From Ephydatia muelleri (Eukaryota; Porifera; Demospongiae; Spongillida; Spongillidae), in NCBI GenBank assembly GCA_013339895.1, contig JABACO010000113.1:1-64000 (forward strand): a DNA stretch of 64,000 nt, given 5' to 3'. The notes beneath the pieces are model-generated. The model did no database searches, was not told the DNA's origin, and worked only from the letters and a program-made list of their open reading frames with translations. Both the position numbers and the translations under genes were made by a program. Positions 52,918-62,056 of this stretch are shown here, piece by piece (position 1 is the stretch's first letter; each line of letters begins with the position of its first letter).

Positions 52918-54480
52918 GTTAGCCAAAAAGATTGTAAAAGACAAAGGGGTAATATCTAGTCCTAATTCTAAGGCTGGAAAACCACTATGTGAAGAAACTG
53001 TTAAACTAGTGAAAGCCTTTTACCACCACGATGACATCAGCCGGGTGATGCCTGGGATAAAGGATTTTCTATCAGTAAGAAATGATGAAGGAGAGAAAGA
53101 GCACAATCAGAAAAGGCTTGTGCTGTGCAATCTCAAAGAAGCTTACCATCAATTCAAACAACAGCATCCAGGTATCAAGGTTGGATTCTCTAAATTTGCT
53201 GAACTGCGACCCAAAGAATGTGTCTTGGCAGGAGCCACAGGTACTCACTCAGTATGTGTGTACAATTCATCAGAATGTTAAGCTGATGATGGAAGGTGGT
53301 AGACTAGCGGCACTAACCAATGGCTGGTTTACTGACTACAAAGATTGCTTGGCAGCCATACAGTGTGAATCACCAGAATATGATTGTGCAGTTGGAAAAT
53401 GCGCAGAATGCCCAGGAGCAGAGTTGCTGCGAGAGGAGCTTGAAGCAGTCATGGAAGAGAATGGTGTAGAAACTGTTCATTACAACCAGTGGACAAACAC
53501 TGATCGTGCCAACCTTGAGACCTGTATTGTACCAGTTGAAGAGTTTCTGGATGTGTTCATGGCTGCATTGAAAAAATTGCAATTGCACGATTTTATAGCA
53601 AAGAATCAAGCCAAGTTTCTAGCATATAAAAAGGAAAATCTCACATCTGGGGAGTTTATTGTCATTGCAGATTTTTCAGAGAACTACAGTTTTGTAGTTC
53701 AAGATGAGAATCAATCTTTTCATTGGAACAATTTACAGGCAACTGTTCATCCTTTCCTGTGCTACTATAAGAACACAGATGGGAAACTAGATAGTGTTTG
53801 CTTCTGCATCATTTCAGAGAACAAGGAGCATGACACGATAGCGGTACACCTGTTCCAGCGCAAGTTAGTTTCATTTCTAACAGAGCATTTTGGAACACAA
53901 CCAAGACAAATCATGTACATGTCAGATGGTTGTGCAGGTCAATACAAGAACTGCTATAACTTTACAAATTTGTGCCATCAAAGAAAGATTTTGGAGTCCC
54001 AGCAGAGTGGCATTTCTTTGCTACTTCTCATGGCAAGTCACCAGCAGATGGTATAGCAGGGACTGTGAAAAGGACTGCAGCAAAAGCAAGTCTTCAACGT
54101 CCATATGAAGACCAGATCTTAACACCAATAAAATTATATGAATTCGTTTCACAAAATATCAAAGGCATACATTTTGCATATTCAACTATGAAAGACCACG
54201 AAGAGGAGGCAAAGATTCTGGTTGAGAGGTTCAAGTATAGTAGAACATATCACAGTTTTGTACCGATTTCAATATCCTCCGTAGATGTCATGCCATATTC
54301 CCTTGGTATGATGAAAAGAACTGAAAGAGTCACTTCAGCAAACGTCACTGGGAGGCTCTACCACTTTCAACCCTGAAAGGATATGTTACTGTAGCATATG
54401 AAGACAGTTGTTGGCTCGGTTATGTGATGAAAGTAGATGTCAATGCTCGACTTGTTGAAGTAGAGTGTGACTATGCTTGG
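52805..54480 (+). pseudogene. DDE-like transposase, unclassified family, copy 2 (frameshifted)
   Basis: Order: NVYKLQKKVCILITSENQIL encoded in the TIR, then LAKKIVKDKGVIS, QKRLVLCNLKEAYHQFKQQH, KVGFSKFAELRPKECVLAG, a Cys/His segment, FIVIADFSENYSFVVQDENQ (candidate first Asp), SFHWNNLQATVHPFLCYYKN, MYMSDGCAGQYKN (candidate second Asp), EWHFFATSHGKSPADGIAGT and a C-terminal VAYEDSCWLGYVMKVD. The last is a small barrel-like tail seen in related proteins. Frame changes near 53265 and 53970 break it. It is clearly homologous to 35641-36801 (same motifs and spacing). The superfamily name is unknown to me; the cut-and-paste role is inferred from the TIRs and target duplication around it. Confidence 0.75.
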
Positions 54481-54874
54481 TGCACCCGTGAAGAAAGTCA
54501 ATTTTTGCTAACGTGTATCCACACGAACAAAGTCGGTTGTTGCTCAGATAGCCACACTCTCATGAGTGTGGCTATGCTTGGTGCACCCGTGAAGAAAGTC
54601 AGCTGTCGCTCACCATATGTACTGTGTATTTCTACATTGTGTTTACTAAATTGACATATTGCGTGTAGACTCATGTACAAAAAGTTCTTATTAGAACTCG
54701 TTTGCCAGGATGCCCTCATCATCAATGGAGGCAACTTTCTGGCAAACGTTACTTTTACAAAAGAAGCACCAGTGCTAAATATAGTAAAGTGGGACACGAA
54801 ATCACAGAACAAAACATTTTTCAATGAAAAAGCAATTTTCTTTAGTGCATCAAATGCTTGCAGTACAGACCATA
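54481..54874. other. Gap between the two convergent ORFs of the transposon
   Basis: Includes a 46-bp direct repeat (GTGTGACTATGCTTGGTGCA-type block at about 54465-54500 and 54565-54600). Expected to hold both 3' ends and polyadenylation signals; none can be singled out. Confidence 0.4.
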
Positions 54875-55825
54875 CTACACATGCAAGACACAAATGATGC
54901 CCAAGTTCAATTGTGCAATCTGTCCCAGATTGATTGATGTAAGGTCATGGGCCAATGTAATGCTGGCCAGACGAGTGGGCAATTGATGTGTTGAACCAGT
55001 CCAATGCGGGGGCCAATCCGAAGCTGGACCATGTGAATAATATGCTGCTGGACCAGAGGCGAAATTCGGAACTGGACCTGGGTGCCAATATGCAACTGCT
55101 CCACGTGGACAATAGGGTTCAAGTAGAGTAGGCCCATGAGGTGTGACTTGTGAAGTCACAATGCTACAACATTTAGGTGGCTGTGACCTGGACCTGTGTG
55201 GTGACCTGGACCGGTGTGGTGACCTGGACCGGTGTGGTGACCTGGACCGGTGTGGTGACCTGGACCGGTGTGGTGACCTGGACTGGTGTGGTGACCTGGA
55301 CCGGTGTGGTGACCTGGACCGGTGTGGTGACCTGGACGGTGACCTGGACCGGTGTGGTGACCTGGACCGTTGTGGTGACCTGGACCGGTGTGGTGACCTG
55401 GACTGGTATGACCGTGGTGACCTGGACCGTTGTGGTGACCTGGACTGGTGTGGTGACCTGGACTGTTGTGGTGACCTGGACTGGTGTGGTGACCGTGACT
55501 TGGACCTGTATGACCTGGACCTATGTGGAGGAGGTGAACGTGTTTGTGAGTGGTCTGATGAATGAGAGCTGCTGCATGATGGTGACTCAGAGCGGGAATG
55601 TGAAAAAAAGTTTGAAGAAAAGTTGCAAGACGGAACTGAAGCGTAGCGAGGGGGGCGTGGATTAGATCGAGGGCCTGAATATAGTGCTGTGAAGGAGCGC
55701 TGGGTCCATACTTGTGTTCTTATTCTTCTCCGAGTCTGGGATGAAGGCGGCGAGTCGAGAAGCTGCACTATTCCACGACATGCCGTATGTGGAAGCATCG
55801 GGAGTACATCAGGAGCGACATGCAC
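54875..55825 (-). CDS. SR-repeat protein ORF inside the transposon
   Basis: 316 codons are open on the minus strand, convergent with the transposase. The N-terminal part is basic and Pro/Ser-rich (RRRIRTQVWTQRSFTALYSG). The centre (about residues 75-215) is almost only Arg, Ser, Pro, His and Gln in 6-residue units PHRSRS/PQRSRS, encoded by about 19 tandem 18-bp units. The C-terminal third is of mixed composition (YCPRGAVAYWHPGPVPNFAS). The frame stays open upstream into the right TIR. RS domains mediate protein contacts in splicing and nuclear speckles and can be phosphorylated. Such a protein in a DNA transposon could act in mRNA processing or nuclear localisation of the element. The repeat could also be a microsatellite expansion inside a real gene. 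The other frames of this stretch are low-complexity shadows. Confidence 0.55.
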   Translation of the reverse strand: MHVAPDVLPMLPHTACRGIVQLLDSPPSSQTRRRIRTQVWTQRSFTALYSGPRSNPRPPRYASVPSCNFSSNFFSHSRSESPSCSSSHSSDHSQTRSPPPHRSRSYRSKSRSPHQSRSPQQSRSPHQSRSPQRSRSPRSYQSRSPHRSRSPQRSRSPHRSRSPSRSPHRSRSPHRSRSPHQSRSPHRSRSPHRSRSPHRSRSPHRSRSPHRSRSQPPKCCSIVTSQVTPHGPTLLEPYCPRGAVAYWHPGPVPNFASGPAAYYSHGPASDWPPHWTGSTHQLPTRLASITLAHDLTSINLGQIAQLNLGIICVLHV

Positions 55826-55936
55826 TGGCAGTATATCGGTAGAGGGTGGCGGCAGATCGGTAGAGGTGGTGACAGCGTGGGGTAGCTGTGGTAAGATGTA
55901 TACATAACACCACTTGCAACGTATGTAAACAAAAGG

Positions 55937-56415
55937 GAGACAAAAATGGCGCCCTCTGGTAAAATCTCTTGTGGTTCTCAGAGGTAATCAATATACAAAC
56001 TTTTTTTTTCTGAAGCGTATAGACATTGATAGACCCTTCAGTTGTGTTAAAAAAAAAATTGTATTTCACGTGGTAGACACTTCTATTTTTTAAAAAGGTA
56101 CTTTGACGAAGCTAGAAATTTAACCCTTTACCCCTCAAAATAATCGCCATAGATCAGCTCTACTCATGACCTTCAATTCCATGCCCAAAACCCTGCTGTA
56201 AATTGTATAGCAGCCAAGATATGAGTGTGCCAAGTTGCAACTTTTACGAAAAAATTAATTATTCAGTGATGCATATTTCGTAAACCATTAACGTTATTAA
56301 TTAACACAATAAATGGTACAAGTCACTTTCATATCAAGACCAACATATATGAGAAGTTAGAGCAAAATCGGAAGACGTGAGTCACAACTCTTGCTCATTT
56401 GACATGGAATGACCC
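55937..56415 (-). repeat. Right terminal inverted repeat
   Basis: Inverted partner of 52444-52917, with the same GGCGCCATTTTTG and AAATTTAACCCTTTAC words. It lies directly upstream of the SR-repeat ORF on the minus strand. Confidence 0.85.
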
Positions 56416-56620
56416 GTGGTTAGTATGCCCAAACAGCTGATGCCATCTTGACATTTGAACGTTGTAGCAACCAAGAGAAGACGGCTGGCATCTGTACACA
56501 GAGAGTGCGAGTCACAAGGTACCCACCCTACGACCACATCAACATGCCATCTTGACATGTGAACGTTGTAGCAACCAAGAGAAGACGGCTGGCATCTGTA
56601 CACAGACCCCGGCCTAACAG
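56416..56620 (+). repeat. Tandem repeat array, right part
   Basis: The continuation of the array interrupted at 52443: GTGGTTAGTATGCCCAAACA and two further partial units with GAACGTTGTAGCAACCAAGA and GGCTGGCATCTGTACACAGA. Confidence 0.75.
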
Positions 56621-56779
56621 ATGGCTGGATGATGTCTTATCAAGCATGTCTTCAAGCATCTTCCTTGCCTCCTCCCACCTAGCAATAGGAATACGTCGAA
56701 GTGGTTGACGAATAGGATGGGAATTTCCTGCTGAGATAGAATGCCGCAGTCTGTCAGTCCGGCTTAGGTGTCATCCTTG

Positions 56780-57402
56780 TTAACCGCAAAGACATCCGTA
56801 TATTTTTGAAGGAGCAAGAGAAATGAATTTTTCTCCCCATCCGTGAGACCTTGTCCACACCTTTGCACAATGTTCTCTGACCGAACACTCCCTCAATGTT
56901 GAATGTTCATTTGCTGCCGTAGCCATTTGTACAGATGTCAGTTCTGCTGGCTTAACCTGTTCCATTGTGGCAATCTGGGTCCCTTTGTGAATGATAATGG
57001 GCTCCGTTGATGGGTTCAGTAGTCTCACTGGCACTTCACATCTGCGTACATGTACCACCAGTCCATGTGCTACTTTGATGGGCATACGAGTAGTCACTGC
57101 ACCCTCCACAATCCAAGTACCGGTAGCTGGTCCATCACTTCAATCACACTACCGGGTGGTATATGTAATGTGGTCCCCAATGTATTAACATGAGCAGCTG
57201 CTTCATTCAGGGTAACACTGAGGGGCAGCGTCATGTTCCTGCCAGCTGCAAACTGCAACTGCCCACTGTGGGTATCAATGATGCACTGGTTGGCCTGAAG
57301 TGTTGCATGAGACAACAGCACCAGTATCCAGTAGAGAACTAACGCGCGAATGTTGTTGATGAACGCTGGAATCTTGCAGGCTGACGAATTTATAGGTAGC
57401 AC
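56780..57402 (-). pseudogene. Ty3/Gypsy protease and spacer fragment
   Basis: Near 57335 a minus-strand frame reads SSLLDTGAVVSCNTS, the aspartic protease active site D-T-G-A. In the adjoining frame ANQCIIDTHSGQLQFA, HVNTLGTTLHIPPGSVIEVM, RMPIKVAHGLVVHVRRCEVP, VRLLNPSTEPIIIHKGTQIA and TMEQVKPAE follow. These are typical of the protease-to-RT spacer of Gypsy Pol. The middle of the protease is deleted. It belongs to the same type of element as the next block but lies on its 3' side, so the Gypsy material is rearranged. Confidence 0.6.
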
Positions 57403-57469
57403 GGGTGTAGTAGCATAGTCTATTTGTGGTACTCATTTGGCTGTGGGCGTGTCCCTCCTGGTAATTTCT

Positions 57470-57960
57470 TTTCTTCCCACATCCCACAATAAGACTCGGG
57501 GATGGCATATGTCTACGTGCCTCAGCCACCGTGTGTTCAAGTTATCCCATTCACTGTACTTTTGTACAGAGCCCTTCTTTGTTTTTGATGCCCTCCTTTC
57601 CCAGTGTGTACTGACAAGTTCGAGAAGTAGCCATTGTTGGCATCTCCGAGAACTCACACCTTGATGCCATGCTTTGTTGGCTTCATCGGGAGGTTTTGTT
57701 CAGGAAGACCTACCTTGAAGTTTAATCATTGCTTCGTCAACAGTCACTTCTTTGTGTGGTGAATACACTTCCTTGCACTTCTGTGTAATGTAAGAATTGG
57801 TCTTAATTTTCCTAGACGATCGTGACCCTTTTGACCTCTAGGAATGACTGTACTATTGTCCACAAAACGGAGATATCTCTGCAGCTCCCTGAAGCGGTCT
57901 CTGGAAATGCGGTCAGCAACTGGCCCGTACCGGCATATTTGGGTTTTTGCTCCATTGTTT
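57470..57960 (-). pseudogene. piggyBac transposase relic 3 (first catalytic block)
   Basis: In broken minus-strand frames: TNSYITQKCKEVYSPHKEVT, then VDEAMIKLQGRSS, NLPMKPTKHGIKV and GDANNGYFSNLSVHTGK. The V-D-E-A-M-I-x-x-x-G-R block holds the first catalytic Asp of piggyBac-type transposases, and K-P-x-K-x-G-I-K follows it. The original Trp after GIKV is now a stop. It sits between two Gypsy fragments, so it inserted into them or was joined by deletion. Confidence 0.65.
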
Positions 57961-58300
57961 TTTCTTTTTCAGTATTGACCATTGTACACACATCACATTT
58001 TGTGAAACATTTCTCCTGTCAGTTATTACAAATGGATATTCAAATATTAATATGAAGGCAAATAACTTACAGCTGGAATGATCACATGATTGAAATGATA
58101 ATAATACAAAGAATTGAGACTTGCTAATGTAACGTGCAAGTCATCAGCTGAGAACTTTGCATGATACTTGCACGTGTATATGTGACGTAGTGTTTTAGTG
58201 TATATATTGTGCTGTAATTGTATCCTTGAGTGTTATCTGCCAACGTGATGTACTGCATATTGGTGAACCTCATGTCTCCTTAGCGCGGGCGCTACACTAT
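57961..58300. other. Intergenic DNA within Gypsy debris
   Basis: Nothing recognised; a Gypsy LTR was looked for and not found. Confidence 0.3.
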
Positions 58301-58309
58301 ACCTGTTAC

Positions 58310-59382
58310 CTCTAGCTGTCTCTGGAAGTGGTCCCAAAATGTCCATGGCTACCCGCTGCAATGGTCTGGACACTGAGTTATCTAACTGCAATGATGCTCT
58401 GACCACCAATGGCGTTTTTCTAGAACAACACTTTGCACACTAGCACACCACAACTGAACATCATTCCTCTGATTAGGCCAATAAAAGCGAGTTCGAACCT
58501 TATCCAATGTTTTCTTTGCGCCCAGGTGACCACCAACAGGTGAGTCATGCAGTCCAGCCAGAATCTGGGGTACCAACGATGCTGGTAGGACAAGCTGCAG
58601 CTTCTTATGTGCTCCACCACCTGGAACATCCTGGCACTATGATCACTTCGTAAGAGGAAATCGCATCCATACAGGTATGGTCGGAAGTGTTGTGTTGCCC
58701 ACACCACCGCCAACAGCTCACGTCTAGTGGCACAGTACCTACGCTCTGTCTTTGAAAGGGTCTTGCTGGCATAAGCAACCACTCTTTCCTGCCCATCGAC
58801 TGACTGCGACAGCACAGCTCCAAGTCCCTCACCACTAGCATCTGTGTCTAAAATAAACTTGTGGTTGAAACATGGCATGACAAGAATGGGGGCTGAGACC
58901 AATCGCTTTTTAAGTTCCAAAAATGCACCATTGCACTCAGCTGTCCACTCCCAAGTTTTTGTTTTCTCTGTAAGTGCATTCAATGGTGCTGCAACCTGTG
59001 CAAAACCCTGGACAAAACGTCTGTAATATGAGGCTAAGCCCATGAACTGCTTCAGGGATCTTTGATCGGTTGGGGTAGGCCAATCTGATACACAGCGAAC
59101 CTTCTCAGGGTCAGTTTCTATCCCTTTGCTAGAAACTATGTGACCCAGATACCGAACTCTTGTCTGCATCAGGTGACACTTTGATGGCTTAATTTTTAAC
59201 CCGGCATTTTGCAAACGGGTTAGTACTTCTCTTAGCTGATCTAGATGCTCCTCCACAGATTTCCCAAAAACTATTATGTCGTCTAGATAGACTAAGCAAA
59301 TGGACCAATGGAGACCTGATAAAACATGCTCCATGAGTCGTTGAAATGTTGCAGGGGCATTGCTGAGCCCAAAAGGCATCAC
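58310..59382 (-). pseudogene. Ty3/Gypsy Pol: RT, RNase H and start of integrase
   Basis: From 59390 on the minus strand: YQFRVMPFGLSNAPATFQRL, CLVYLDDIIVFGKSVEEHLD (RT catalytic Y-L-D-D), KCHLMQTRVRYLGHIVSSKG, SLKQFMGLASYYRRFV, then RNase H FILDTDASGEGLGAVLSQ and TRRELLAVVWATQHFRPYL. HDSPVGGHLGAKKTLDKVRT with FYWPNQRNDVQLWC is the integrase zinc module, and RVAMDILGPLPET the start of its catalytic core (first Asp). The RT fingers are missing, because gag joins directly at about 59390. A frame change near 58600 precedes the integrase part, which ends near 58310. Confidence 0.8.
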
Positions 59383-59909
59383 CCTAAATTGATATAAACC
59401 AACATCTTGGTGCGGCGACCTGCTATATACCCAAACACAAATAATGAAGAACTCACGGCAGCTGTCTCAGACAGAGTCTTCTTCTGGGTGCCTTTTCGTG
59501 AAAGACAATTTCTTTTGATATGGCCTTGCTTTCCACAAGCCCAACAAACGAGACCTTGCTGAGGCCCCCTTTGCCTCCTATCACCCCATGTTCCTGCCTG
59601 TGAGACACGCTGCTTACCTGTTGACTGTTCAGACAGTAGCTGTTGAACCTGCTTTGCTAGCTGTTGAACAACGGCTTCGGTCCGCTTCAACTGTTCTGGT
59701 AGGCATCTCTCCTCCAGAGAATTCGTTTCCCCACCAGATATCACATTGCTCGTAGAATCGCCGAGCTCGCAGGTTTCCATTTGGCTTCTATCCTTCTGCA
59801 ATCTCTTTTGTGCTTCTTCAACTGTCTGGATTTGATTCGCCATCGTTAATGCGTCTTCTAGGGTTGCGGGCATTTTAGTCCTCTCTATACCTGAGTAGTA
59901 GTCATACAT
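59383..59909 (-). pseudogene. Ty3/Gypsy Gag C-terminal region with CCHC knuckle
   Basis: The minus-strand frame includes TLEDALTMANQIQTVEEAQK, a coiled-coil-like segment (EAVVQQLAKQVQQLLSEQS) and CWACGKQGHIKRNC, a CX2CX4HX4C zinc knuckle that binds RNA in retroelement nucleocapsids. After the knuckle the frame runs a further 45 residues and joins, in a different frame, the middle of the RT, so protease and the first part of RT are deleted. Confidence 0.8.
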
Positions 59910-59939
59910 TGTTCTGTTTTAGAATTTTACAGCATTGTA

Positions 59940-60790
59940 TTGTACAAGCATCATATGGGGGAAGACTTCTTGAAATGTCAGTGCATAATATGTGAGACTA
60001 TTCTTGAAATTTCAGAGCATCATATGGGTGACTTGACTATTCTTAAATTTCCAAGCATTTTAGGCCGTAATATCAAAACAATTAGTCATTATTGTTAATT
60101 TCACAGAACTATTTTGGTCCACCAAGTGTATGTGTTTAATTGTCGTTTATCATGAACCATGATCTAAAGCATTTTAGTCCCCATACAGGTCACTATTCTT
60201 GAATTTCAAATCATTTTAGTCTCCATACAGGTGACTGACTATTCCTCTGACAGCATTTTAGTCCTCATACACGTCGACCAACCACCCTTGATAGTCAAAG
60301 CATTTTAGTCTCCACACAGGTGATTCTTGAGTAGTTGTTGGATATTATTCAATCCATTCAGGTGGCTATTCTTCAGTATAGTAGTCTTAGTCCTCATGTT
60401 AAAACATTTTACGGTACTATAATGGATGAATAACCTGTACTAATCTATTCTGTATTTGCTTGAAACTTCAATACATTTACATGAAATTAGTAGTCAGATG
60501 GGAAACTTTCATTATCCTTGAAATTTCAAAGCATTTTATTGCATGAATATCACAGCATTTCACAGTACTATGTTGTATGAATAACCTGTACATATCTATT
60601 CTAGAAATGTATTTGCTTGACATCGAGTAGTAGTCACTTGAATTATTCTTGAAATTTCAATGCATCTAAGTGCCCATTCAGGAAACTATTTCAAAGCATT
60701 TTACTCCTCATACAGGTGACTCTAATTCAAAACATTTTATCCTCTTTCAGGTGGATTTCAAAGCATGGCAATTGCTTTTGTAGTTCAGCA
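59940..60790. repeat. Degenerate tandem repeats of about 50-60 bp
   Basis: The words CATTTTAGTC(C/T)(T/C)CATACAGG, GTGACTATTCTTGAAATTTC and AAAGCATTTTA recur about a dozen times with variable spacing. An old satellite-like array. No coding. Confidence 0.65.
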
Positions 60791-61041
60791 TGATTAATAT
60801 ATTATCCTTCGGCATTTCAAGATTGGATCCAGGAAACAAGGAAGTTTTATTCTGTAATCAATGATGACCAAACTACATGTCTGTTCTTTTTGTTGAGATT
60901 TGTCAAATACACTTATACACTTATAATATGGATTAGAAAGTAACTATGGAGACACCAACCTTGAACAAAACCTACACCTATTTCACAAAATGTTCAAAAT
61001 GGGAAATTCCACGGTGAAATTGGAAGAGGTTTTATATAGAT
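60791..61041. other. AT-rich 5' flank of the acidic-repeat ORF
   Basis: Nothing recognised. Confidence 0.35.
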
Positions 61042-61752
61042 GTGCAACCAAGAGAAAGGAGGCACACAACCAATTTACTAAAGGCCAATTTGCGTACGCT
61101 TTCACGTGATTTTCCGCGTGTTATGGACGATATGGAAGTACTCGACGCGAGCGACGGAGAGCTCGCCCCGCACATTGACGATGACGTGCAAGAATCGGAG
61201 CGGATTGGAGAGGTTGGAGAAAATGAAAGTGAAACCAGCGTCTGTATGGGTGTGGACGATTTTTGCAGTGATGGTGGTCGTAGCTCTGGCTGTATGGATG
61301 CAAGAGGTGGCGAACGTGATGCCGGTGGTGATGGGGGTAGCAGTGATGGCGACGATAGTGATCGCGGTGATGGAGATAGCAGTGATTGTAGCCAAGATTG
61401 GGGTACATGTAGCAGTAATGGTGACGAAAGTGATCGTGGTGATTGGTGTACCAGTGATGGTGATATGTGTAGCTGTGATGGCAATGAAAGTGATAGTGGT
61501 GATAGTGGTGATGGGGGGGTGGCCAAAGCAAGCAATGTACTCAATGTCTTCCTTACCAAAGGAGGATGCTGCAAACACAGCTGTCTAATGAAGTATCATG
61601 ACTTGGCCCAAATCAGAGCACATTCCTTAGCTGCATTGAACAAGAAAACCAGAAAGGCTGTTGTTCTTGGAATGCTGGCTCTAGTTCAAGACAACTTGGT
61701 TCTCGAAATGTATACCATTATCGCCTTGACTGGTCTACCCCCATATGCATGA
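61042..61752 (+). CDS. Acidic Ser-Asp-Gly repeat ORF, transposon-type N-terminus
   Basis: The 236-codon frame starts MQPRERRHTTNLLKANLRTL. Residues 35-165 are dominated by Ser, Asp, Gly and Glu with regularly placed Cys (DESDRGDWCTSDGDMCSCDG), from repeats of GGTGATNNNNGTAGCAGTGATGGT type. The end is GGCCKHSCLMKYHDLAQIRA and LNKKTRKAVVLGMLAL, a pattern (C-C-x-x-x-C-L, then helix) I know from the N-termini of DDE-type transposon proteins. It stops after TGLPPYA through a frame change, since homologous sequence (CMKAFCAVVNITYRTLQQWK) continues at once in another frame. Other frames of the repeat are low-complexity shadows. Confidence 0.5.
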   Translation: MQPRERRHTTNLLKANLRTLSRDFPRVMDDMEVLDASDGELAPHIDDDVQESERIGEVGENESETSVCMGVDDFCSDGGRSSGCMDARGGERDAGGDGGSSDGDDSDRGDGDSSDCSQDWGTCSSNGDESDRGDWCTSDGDMCSCDGNESDSGDSGDGGVAKASNVLNVFLTKGGCCKHSCLMKYHDLAQIRAHSLAALNKKTRKAVVLGMLALVQDNLVLEMYTIIALTGLPPYA

Positions 61753-62056
61753 AGGCCTTCTGTGCTGTCGTTAATATCACTTACCGTACACTACAGCAAT
61801 GGAAGCAGGGATGTGCTCTGGCTCAGACATTGTCCCAAATGCCCATGGCAACAGTGGCAGGGCACCCCACCATGCCCTGTCTCAATTGGATAAGCTGACA
61901 GTGGTCAAGTTTATCAAGAACTATGCTGCAGTTCACGCCCTACCTGACCCCGGTCGACTGCAGGGCAAAACCAGGGACTTTGTGCTGGGAGGGATCAAAC
62001 ACAGTCTGGAGAATGAGGGACAAGTGGCCCTTCCTGTGGTATGCTTGAATCATTAA
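61750..62056 (+). pseudogene. Continuation of the transposon-type protein
   Basis: CMKAFCAVVNITYRTLQQWK is followed after a frame change by GNSGRAPHHALSQLDKLTVV, KFIKNYAAVHALPDPGRLQG and KTRDFVL. H-G-N-x-G-R-x-P-x-x-A-L-S then F-I-x-N-Y-A-x-x-H-x-L-P-x-P-G-R is a well-marked block in invertebrate transposon proteins lying N-terminal to the DDE core. The core is not found downstream in this window. Confidence 0.55.

Larger units (their letters stand above)
52444..56415. mobile_element. 3.97-kb DNA transposon with about 475-bp TIRs and two convergent ORFs
   Basis: The termini GGGTCATTCC and GGAATGACCC are inverted. The similarity extends inward for about 475 bp (52444-52917 against 55937-56415), including GAGTTGTGACTCACG, CTTCTCATATATGTTGGTCT, TTAACGTTA and GGCGCCATTTTTGTCTC. 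The flanks are ATGG on the left and GTGG on the right, a 4-bp target duplication with one change (or 3 bp TGG). The tandem repeat unit at 52221-52250 gives the uninterrupted site ATGCATGGTTAGTATGCCC, confirming both borders. Inside are a DDE-like transposase (plus) and an Arg-Ser repeat ORF (minus). Small indels between the TIRs and frameshifts in the transposase show that this copy is not fresh. Confidence 0.85.

Noticed and set aside
55143-55665. Plus-strand ORFs of the 18-bp repeat
   Set aside because: They are other frames of the SR repeat; their peptides are monotonous and have no flanking conserved sequence.
52020-56620. CRISPR-like array
   Set aside because: Repeats are about 220 bp and contiguous, without short unique spacers, and the genome is eukaryotic.
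61102-61578. Minus-strand His/Thr/Ile-rich ORFs
   Set aside because: Antisense shadows of the SDG repeat of the plus-strand ORF.
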